From assembly GCA_003157295.1 (NCBI GenBank), contig PMJF01000069.1:156-6025 (forward strand): a stretch of DNA of 5,870 nt, given 5' to 3'. The DNA is from Candidatus Moraniibacteriota bacterium (GTDB taxonomy: Bacteria > Patescibacteriota > Minisyncoccia > Moranbacterales > UBA11712). The stretch's first letter is position 1. The number at the start of each line of letters is the position of its first letter. A program made the translations under genes and the position numbers. This document shows, one piece after another, positions 1-4,228 of the stretch. The notes beneath the pieces were generated by a model. The model ran no database searches, had not been told where the DNA came from, and saw nothing but the letters and a program-made list of their open reading frames with translations.

Positions 1-141
1 ATAGTCGGAAATTATTTTGGGCAAAGCCAAGTTGACGATCGTCTGGTCCAGCCGCCCCAAAAAGGTGCCGACAATGACGGTAATGAGTATCATCCAGCGA
101 TACCGGCCGATCGTTGATTTTTGTCCGTTATTGTCAGCCAT
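1..141 (-). CDS. MFS multidrug transporter, DHA2/EmrB-QacA type (N-terminal fragment)
   Basis: Only the first 47 codons are present; the gene continues beyond the left edge. I translated it from the ATG at 141-139. A short polar, basic N-terminus (about residues 1-15) leads into the first membrane segment (about 16-33), followed by the motif LDQTIVNLALPKI (31-43). This closely matches the conserved end of TM1 in 14-TM drug:H+ antiporters of the DHA2 family (LDxTIVNVALP), which export drugs across the inner membrane using the proton gradient. It starts 12 nt after the stop of the short adaptor gene, with no clear Shine-Dalgarno, so it is probably translated as part of the MarR-controlled operon. 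The preceding EmrA-like adaptor supports an EmrB-like role. Substrate cannot be inferred. An upstream ATG at 149-147 is in another frame and stops after four codons. Confidence 0.85.
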   Translation of the reverse strand, partial: MADNNGQKSTIGRYRWMILITVIVGTFLGRLDQTIVNLALPKIISDY

Positions 142-153
142 CGCGCATTTATA

Positions 154-819
154 CTACTTATAGATCCACATTTTGGCCGACATTCCGTTTTTGAGCTCTG
201 GATCCTGGGAAAGATTGAAGCGCGCCTTCACATTGAACTCGTTTTCCTGTCTCTGGTCGGAAATATTGAAAACGACGTCCGATGCCCGGGAAGTCGGGCT
301 CACTTCATCAATGATGCCTTCATATTGTTTTGTCCCGAACGCATCCACTTCAAAAACAACTCTTTGTCCGACTTTCACGTCCTTGAGTCCCTTGTCTTCC
401 GCCAGCCGGCCAACGATTCGCAAGTCTCCAGGCTTGATCATCGTCACAACTTCTTCTCCCGGACCAAAATATTTTCCGATCGAATCCTGCCGGCTGATCA
501 CCAAGCCCGCATCTTTCGATTTCACCAATTCATTTCCGACTCTTGCTACGACATCATTCGCAGAAATCTGATCTCCTTCTTTGACGAATAATTCTTCCAA
601 AATTCCACCCGTCTTTGCCGAGAGCATAATCTGAGGAGCATCAACTTCGGACTTATCGACATAAACCCGCTTTGATATGGCATCAAGATAGACCAAGCCG
701 ATGAAACTTGCTGCGACAGCAAAGACAACCAGCGCAAAGATCATTATCCGGCGGGTCTTTTTTTCGCCTTTGGTGGTGCTGTGGCTGTCCGCAATTTGAT
801 TGTTTTTTTCCTGTTCCAT
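154..819 (-). CDS. Short EmrA/HlyD-like membrane-fusion protein lacking the helical hairpin
   Basis: This 221-aa protein has a charged cytoplasmic N-terminus (1-24), one membrane anchor (about 25-46), and an extracytoplasmic part. The first half of a biotinyl-lipoyl-like domain lies at about 59-95 (APQIMLSAKTGGILEELFVK, then EGDQI) and the second half begins at about 103 (DAGLVISRQDSIGKYFGPGE). It is followed by a beta-barrel region (about 124-175: IVGRLAEDKGLKDVKVGQ, DEVSP). The pattern follows the EmrA family, where adaptors join an MFS pump to the outer envelope, but the two lipoyl halves are only about 8 residues apart. The long coiled-coil hairpin usual in EmrA is therefore absent and the protein is far shorter than the usual 350-400 aa. 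It starts 4 nt after the stop of the larger adaptor, with no visible Shine-Dalgarno, suggesting translational coupling, and precedes the MFS gene by 12 nt. Assignment to the adaptor superfamily is firm; the partner is inferred from context. Confidence 0.85.
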   Translation of the reverse strand: MEQEKNNQIADSHSTTKGEKKTRRIMIFALVVFAVAASFIGLVYLDAISKRVYVDKSEVDAPQIMLSAKTGGILEELFVKEGDQISANDVVARVGNELVKSKDAGLVISRQDSIGKYFGPGEEVVTMIKPGDLRIVGRLAEDKGLKDVKVGQRVVFEVDAFGTKQYEGIIDEVSPTSRASDVVFNISDQRQENEFNVKARFNLSQDPELKNGMSAKMWIYK

Positions 820-823
820 ATAG

Positions 824-1909
824 TTAGAATTTTAATATCTTATCCCCTTCCGCGAGACCCGAAAGAACTTCGACTGTGCCATCAGAACCATATGCTCCAA
901 CTTGTACGTCTTTCCTTTCAGGAAAACCACCCGACATCACCATCACATACTTTTTTCCCGCGTCTGAAAAAACCGAACTTTGCGGAACAACCATCGCTCC
1001 CGCCTGATCGGATATCTTTATATTTGCCATTCCAGTCATCCCCGATTTGAGATTGGATTCCTGTCCAGCAAGATCAAACACAACTTTGTAGGAAGAAACT
1101 CCGTTTTGAACGGTTTCTGCGGGATAGATATTCTTTATTTTGGAATCCAGGGTTATTTTATTTCCATCCGCCGAACTCAAAACAATTTCCGCCGAACCCC
1201 CGACCGCAATTTTTTTCACATCCAATTCGGAAACATAGGCGTCCGCCTCAAGATTATCTCCAGAAGCGATTTTCATCACCGGGCCGGCCTGAGAGACCAC
1301 TTCTCCGATTTCGATGGATTTGTCCGTGATCACCCCATCCATCGGAGCCGTCAGGCGCGTTTTCGCCAATTGCAAATTGGCGGCAATCACCGCTTGATTG
1401 GCCGCCTCGAGAAGCGCCTCTTTGGAGTCAGCGCTGGAGCCGGCCTGATCTTTGGTTTCTTTCTGTGCCTTCACATCATATTTTTTTGCGTTTGCATTTT
1501 TGAGACTCTTGAGCTTGGCTCCTTGGATATCAATGTTTTCTTGAGCTCCCTCGAGATCGGCTTGAGCCGCGCGGCGCGCCGCTTCCGCTTCCCGCAAAGA
1601 AACGACATAATCGCTGTTCACTTCTTCCGCCAGCAATTGGCCTTTTTTCACCTGATCACCGACAGAAACATAGATATTTTTTATTTTTCCGCTGTTTTCA
1701 AAAGCCAGATCTGCGTTCGTCGCCGGCTGCAAAGTGATGTCCGCCGAAATTTCACTTTTGATTGCGCCCTTTTGCACTTCAAAAATCTGGGTTTCGGAGA
1801 AAGCCGGGATCCGCGTGAAATGGAAGGCCGCCCAGACTGAAACCCCAATCAAGGCTATCACTGCCACGATCGTGAGTGCTTGCCGGTTTGATTTTGCAAA
1901 ATTTTTCAT
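824..1909 (-). CDS. HlyD-family efflux membrane-fusion protein (adaptor subunit)
   Basis: The 361-aa product has a single N-terminal membrane anchor (about 10-30) and then the usual adaptor order. The first lipoyl half is at about 72-96 (SGKIKNIYVSVGDQVKKGQL) and an Ala/Lys/Glu-rich alpha-helical hairpin at about 100-183. The second lipoyl half is at about 184-206 (TRLTAPMDGVITD, IGEVVS), followed by a beta-barrel (about 218-300, with SGMTGMANI at 289-297) and a C-terminal membrane-proximal domain (about 305-361, ending GLAEGDKIL). This resembles MacA/YknX and RND-type adaptors, which normally serve an ABC or RND pump; here the neighbours are a regulator, a second adaptor and an MFS transporter. 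The length is normal for the family. The ATG at 1909 lies 22 nt after the marR-type stop, and a weak AGGT (1921-1918) about 8 nt upstream may be the ribosome-binding site. The true pump partner is not proven by sequence. Confidence 0.92.
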   Translation of the reverse strand: MKNFAKSNRQALTIVAVIALIGVSVWAAFHFTRIPAFSETQIFEVQKGAIKSEISADITLQPATNADLAFENSGKIKNIYVSVGDQVKKGQLLAEEVNSDYVVSLREAEAARRAAQADLEGAQENIDIQGAKLKSLKNANAKKYDVKAQKETKDQAGSSADSKEALLEAANQAVIAANLQLAKTRLTAPMDGVITDKSIEIGEVVSQAGPVMKIASGDNLEADAYVSELDVKKIAVGGSAEIVLSSADGNKITLDSKIKNIYPAETVQNGVSSYKVVFDLAGQESNLKSGMTGMANIKISDQAGAMVVPQSSVFSDAGKKYVMVMSGGFPERKDVQVGAYGSDGTVEVLSGLAEGDKILKF

Positions 1910-1931
1910 AATATATTACCTGAAACAATGA

Positions 1932-2372
1932 TTATCTCGATTGATCGTTCTCTTTTGCCAGCTTTTCCAAAATCGCAAGCAGAGATTTTTTTTCCGCCTG
2001 GGTCAGCTTGTCAATCCTCTTTTTGGCTTTTTCCATTCGTTTTTTCAAAAAATTCGCAAGCGCCCGTTTTCCTTTCGGGGTCAGAGAAATGGCCGTGGTT
2101 CGCCTGTCTTCCTTGTCTTCCGATCTTTTCACCAGTTTCGCTTTCACCAGATCATCCGCAAGAGACGTAGCCGAAGGCGGCGCAATGAAAAGATGGCTCG
2201 CCAGATCCTTCATCAGCACTTCTTTTCCTTCCTGGATATACCAGAGCGCCTCAATCTGAAGTATAGAAAGACCATCCGCCCGCCCGCTGCTCGCAAGACA
2301 ATGTTTTTTGATCGCGCGCCCCATATTGAACATCAGGGAGATGATTTTTTCGGCAGTCGATCTTTTTTTCAT
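1932..2372 (-). CDS. MarR-family transcriptional regulator
   Basis: A 146-aa winged-helix DNA-binding protein of typical MarR length. Helices forming part of the dimer interface occupy about 1-30. The helix-turn-helix spans about 53-80 (MKDLASHLFIAPPSATSLAD, recognition helix about 64-79). The wing carries the family signature EDKEDRRTTAISLTPKG (85-101), with the conserved D-R-R at 89-91. The lysine-rich C-terminal helices (about 105-142) complete the dimerisation domain. Such proteins are usually repressors released by a small ligand or by cysteine oxidation. It is the first gene of the efflux operon, and palindromic operator-like sites lie between its promoter and start, so autorepression of the whole operon is likely. 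AAGGA (2382-2378), 5 nt before the ATG, is a good Shine-Dalgarno and supports this start. The single cysteine (C25) lies in the first helix region. The ligand is unknown. Confidence 0.93.
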   Translation of the reverse strand: MKKRSTAEKIISLMFNMGRAIKKHCLASSGRADGLSILQIEALWYIQEGKEVLMKDLASHLFIAPPSATSLADDLVKAKLVKRSEDKEDRRTTAISLTPKGKRALANFLKKRMEKAKKRIDKLTQAEKKSLLAILEKLAKENDQSR

Positions 2373-2385
2373 AATTTTCCTTTTA

Positions 2386-2410
2386 TTAGCTAACTATTAG
2401 CTATTCTAAT
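2386..2410. promoter_or_regulatory. Probable MarR-type operator cluster
   Basis: Three overlapping inverted repeats are packed into 25 bp. TTAGCTAA (2386-2393) is a perfect 8-bp palindrome. TAGCTAA-CTA-TTAGCTA (2387-2403) is perfect with 7-bp arms. ATTAG-CTATT-CTAAT (2396-2410) has 5-bp arms. MarR/SlyA-family sites are typically AT-rich palindromes of this size, with TTAG/CTAA half-sites in SlyA. The cluster starts just downstream of the predicted transcription start (about 2411) of the minus-strand operon and ends before its Shine-Dalgarno, so a bound dimer would block transcription. The binding protein is inferred to be the adjacent MarR-type product. Confidence 0.75.
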
Positions 2411-2417
2411 TGTTATA

Positions 2418-2446
2418 AACATAGCATCGTCAATATTTTTTGTCAA
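2418..2446 (-). promoter_or_regulatory. Sigma70-type promoter of the marR-efflux operon
   Basis: On the minus strand a perfect -35 TTGACA (2446-2441) is followed after 17 nt by the -10 hexamer TATGTT (2423-2418). TGC directly precedes it, giving an extended -10 (TGnTATGTT). The start would fall near 2411, about 38 nt ahead of the marR-type ATG and directly beside the palindromic operator cluster. A consensus promoter covered by an operator fits a strong but repressible operon. Confidence 0.75.
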
Positions 2447-2498
2447 GGTTTTCGGAACCCTCTAGGACGCTTTTTCTAGTGAATCAAAAAAGTCGAAC

Positions 2499-2507
2499 TT
2501 ATCCACA
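2499..2507 (+). promoter_or_regulatory. DnaA-box-like 9-mer
   Basis: TTATCCACA matches the strict DnaA-binding consensus exactly. It lies between the two divergent promoters, 46 bp before the -10 of the plus-strand gene. I found no second perfect copy and no AT-rich unwinding element here, so it is not evidence of an origin. It could be a regulatory DnaA site or chance. Confidence 0.35.
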
Positions 2508-2529
2508 ATTTTGCCCCAAATATGGCCGG

Positions 2530-2558
2530 TTGCGCGGTTTTGAAAGGAATTGTATAAT
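2530..2558 (+). promoter_or_regulatory. Promoter of the two-repeat protein gene
   Basis: A perfect -10 TATAAT (2553-2558) is preceded at 17 nt by a weak -35 TTGCGC (2530-2535). Transcription would start near 2565 and leave a leader of about 87 nt before the ATG at 2652. The leader is AT-rich and has no clear Shine-Dalgarno close to the start; I see no riboswitch fold or long hairpin in it. Confidence 0.6.
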
Positions 2559-2651
2559 ATGAATGTAATACAAAAAGAAATATAAAAAGCGGTCTTTTGG
2601 GATAGGGGGATTTTTATTGGATTGATATGCCAAGCGACTGCTAAAAAATAA

Positions 2652-3407
2652 ATGCCAAAAAAGAAAACCAGCGACAAGGACAGGGGTCAAGAGCTCCAAA
2701 AAATAACTGCAATTCGTGAAATGATCGCCACCGCTGAGCGGACCATTCAATCCGCCCGCGCTATGCTAACGCAAATTGAAGGCCCTTCCGCAAGAACATC
2801 CCGCCGGCTGGCGGCTAGCAACGGATCGGAAGAAGAGGGCGAAGTTGTGGAAGGAGTTTTTGACGGACAAGTCATGATGGGAACCGACGGGAAACAATAT
2901 CCTGTTCCGGCTAACTACGCATCAAAATCAAAGTTAGTCGAGGGGGATATGATGAAACTTACCATTACCCCGGACGGTTCTTTTGTTTATAAGCAGATCG
3001 GCCCCGCCGAAAGAAAGAGAGTCATTGGAATCGTGAGCCAGGACGATCTGGGCAACTATGTTGTCATCGCCGACGGCAGAGCCTACCGCGTACTTCTGGC
3101 GTCTGTCACCTATTTCAAAGCCGAACCGGGAGATGAAGTGACTCTGGTCGCTCCCAAGGACAGCGAATCGATTTGGGGGGCTATCGAAAATCTTGTCAAA
3201 AAAGGAACCATCGGTGGATTCGGAATGGAATCAAGCTTCGGTGAAGAAGATCAAGAAAAAGATTCTTATCGAAAATTTGAAGACGAAGACTCGCCGATCG
3301 GAGCGGGAAAATTCGGCCGGGACGGAAAACTGGGAAACGATCTCATTGATGAATGGACGCCGGAACTCGAAAAATTGAGAGAGGAAGCCAGCAAGCCAGT
3401 AGTATAG
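2652..3407 (+). CDS. Conserved-looking protein of unknown function with two tandem beta-rich repeats
   Basis: I cannot assign a function. The 251-aa product has no signal peptide or membrane segment, so it is probably cytoplasmic. Residues 1-45 are charged and helical (ELQKITAIREMIATAERTIQ), possibly a short coiled coil. A beta-rich unit lies at about 65-115 (GVFDGQ, DGKQYPVP, KLVEGDMMKLTI, PDGS). A second, clearly related unit lies at about 123-173 (GIVSQDD, DGRAYRVL, KAEPGDEVTLVA, KDS). Both share DG-x-x-Y, a Lys/acidic-Gly-Asp turn and a final Asp-(Gly)-Ser, so this looks like an internal duplication of a small barrel-like fold. The tail (about 187-251) is acidic, Gly-rich and probably disordered. 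I recall similar proteins in Patescibacteria annotations, but cannot verify this here. The ATG at 2652 follows an in-frame TAA immediately, which fixes it as the first possible ATG. GtrA-family gene follows after 62 nt. Confidence 0.85.
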   Translation: MPKKKTSDKDRGQELQKITAIREMIATAERTIQSARAMLTQIEGPSARTSRRLAASNGSEEEGEVVEGVFDGQVMMGTDGKQYPVPANYASKSKLVEGDMMKLTITPDGSFVYKQIGPAERKRVIGIVSQDDLGNYVVIADGRAYRVLLASVTYFKAEPGDEVTLVAPKDSESIWGAIENLVKKGTIGGFGMESSFGEEDQEKDSYRKFEDEDSPIGAGKFGRDGKLGNDLIDEWTPELEKLREEASKPVV

Positions 3408-3421
3408 CAAAGGGAACTTTG
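3408..3421 (+). other. Small intergenic hairpin after the two-repeat gene
   Basis: CAAAG-GGAA-CTTTG begins right after the TAG stop: a 5-bp stem with a GNRA-type tetraloop. An A-rich stretch, not a T-tract, follows, so it does not look like an intrinsic terminator. It could protect the 3' end of the upstream message or be chance. Confidence 0.3.
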
Positions 3422-3469
3422 GAAAAAGAAAAAAATATCAAGCTCTTCTAATTTAAAATAAAAAAAACT

Positions 3470-4102
3470 ATGGCAAAAACAAAAACCGATCAGTTGCAAA
3501 AGCTGACCTCTCGAGATATTATTTTTGGCGCCATTAACGGGCTTATTTTTGGCGCGCTGCTTCCGATCGTTCTTAAGAACATGAATATCCAGATGTCGGC
3601 CAGTAAAGGGGTTGTTATCGCTATTGCGTTTACCGTACTGGCGGCCGTCGGAGTTTATATCGGATACCTGCTCTCGAGATACATTCGTATATTTTTTCAG
3701 ATCACCAAATTCGGAGCCGTTGGCGCGGCCAATTTCGCCGTCGACATTGGAATTCTGAACCTTTTGATCTTTCTATCAGGAACAGCTGTCGGAGTCGCCT
3801 ATATCGCGTTTAAAGTTATTTCTTTCACCTTTGCCGTCACAAACAGCTACATCTGGAACAAAATTTGGACATTCAAAAAAGTTGACAGCAAGGATACCAG
3901 CAAGGAATTTATGCAATTTATCATGGTTAGTGTGATTGGGCTCATTCTAAATGCCGTCGTAGCAGGCTTTCTCGTAATTGTTGTCGGACCGATGGGTGAA
4001 ATCAAAGTAAAAACCTGGGCTAGCGTTTCCGCCGCCATCGCCTCAATTTGCGTTATGGCTTGGAATTTCGTGGGATACAAGTTTTGGGTGTTCAAGAAAT
4101 AA
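3470..4102 (+). CDS. GtrA-family membrane protein with N-terminal extension
   Basis: The 210-aa product is an integral membrane protein. The C-terminal part (about 74-210) matches the GtrA-like family. It opens with FFQITKFGAVGAANFAVDIG (75-94), has KVISFTFAVTNSYIWNKIWTF (K115-F135, with the conserved N-x-Y-x-W-N and W-T-F), and ends NFVGYKFWVFKK (199-210). Four membrane helices are expected at about 85-103, 108-126, 149-172 and 183-203. GtrA proteins are linked to moving or using polyprenyl-phosphate sugars in cell-surface glycan assembly. Two extra hydrophobic segments precede the domain (about 18-36 and 46-68), making it longer than the usual 120-150 aa. No Shine-Dalgarno precedes the ATG; an A-rich stretch with TAAAAT (3454-3459) lies just upstream and could be a -10, but a -35 is not visible. 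It may be co-transcribed with the gene 62 nt upstream. No glycosyltransferase gene is adjacent, so the pathway is unknown. Confidence 0.88.
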   Translation: MAKTKTDQLQKLTSRDIIFGAINGLIFGALLPIVLKNMNIQMSASKGVVIAIAFTVLAAVGVYIGYLLSRYIRIFFQITKFGAVGAANFAVDIGILNLLIFLSGTAVGVAYIAFKVISFTFAVTNSYIWNKIWTFKKVDSKDTSKEFMQFIMVSVIGLILNAVVAGFLVIVVGPMGEIKVKTWASVSAAIASICVMAWNFVGYKFWVFKK

Positions 4103-4113
4103 CCAGTATTGCC

Positions 4114-4133
4114 ATTCCCGCGAAAGCGGGAAT
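4114..4133. repeat. dRS3-like palindromic repeat
   Basis: ATTCCCGC-GAAA-GCGGGAAT is a perfect 8-bp inverted repeat with a GAAA loop, and TCCAG follows the repeat's final AA as in many genomic copies. It fits exactly the ATTCCC-N8-GGGAAT definition of the Neisseria dRS3 element. Copies of this palindrome are known between genes in varied bacteria. It sits 11 nt after the GtrA-family stop. With no T-tract it is not a standard terminator, though the RNA hairpin may stabilise the 3' end. Only one copy is present in the window. Confidence 0.75.
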
Positions 4134-4165
4134 CCAGAAAAATACAATTCTACTCTCGCTAGAAT

Positions 4166-4190
4166 AAGCGCCAAACGCTTTTTTTATTTT
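4166..4190 (+). terminator. Rho-independent terminator after the GtrA-family gene
   Basis: AAGCG-CCAAA-CGCTT forms a 5-bp stem (4166-4180) directly followed by five T, an A and four T (4181-4190). It lies 63 nt after the GtrA-family stop and just before the dnaX promoter, separating the two transcripts. An upstream CGCT (4157-4160) could compete for the same AGCG (4167-4170). Confidence 0.7.
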
Positions 4191-4193
4191 GTT

Positions 4194-4220
4194 TTGATTT
4201 TTTATTCCAGACACTATAGT
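4194..4220 (+). promoter_or_regulatory. Putative dnaX promoter, possibly giving a leaderless mRNA
   Basis: The -10 candidate TATAGT (4215-4220) ends only 8 nt before the dnaX ATG; the -35 candidate TTGATT (4194-4199) lies 15 nt upstream, a short spacer. The predicted start falls at about 4227, leaving nearly no leader. There is no Shine-Dalgarno in the last 20 nt before the ATG, which agrees with leaderless translation. Confidence 0.5.
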
Positions 4221-4228
4221 ATATTCAT

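Noticed and set aside
1566..1582. GC-rich palindromic stretch in the large adaptor gene
   Set aside because: It encodes the Ala/Arg-rich part of the helical hairpin, and the symmetry follows from GCG/CGC codons.
980..1840. Long plus-strand open frame (286 codons) opposite the large adaptor gene
   Set aside because: It is antisense to a clear HlyD-family gene, has a biased Phe/Arg/His-rich composition and no recognisable motif.
1986..1993. A8 run in the marR-type gene, also in A-AAA-AAA register
   Set aside because: No following hairpin was seen and it is near the C-terminus, where a shift would change little. It shows that Lys-rich stretches create such runs by chance.
2559..2644. Tiny leader open frames (8 codons from 2559; an ATG-TAA at 2563; 5 codons from 2624)
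   Set aside because: None has a ribosome-binding site and the first starts at the -10 element itself; too short to separate from chance.
2462..2677. Hydrophobic 71-codon minus-strand open frame in the divergent intergenic region
   Set aside because: It overlaps the promoter and start of the plus-strand gene, has no ribosome-binding site, and its hydrophobicity follows from A-rich plus-strand DNA.
4157..4170. Alternative hairpin CGCT/AGCG competing with the terminator, as in an attenuator
   Set aside because: The stem is only 4 bp and lies downstream of the GtrA-family stop but before the dnaX promoter, so no gene would be controlled by it.
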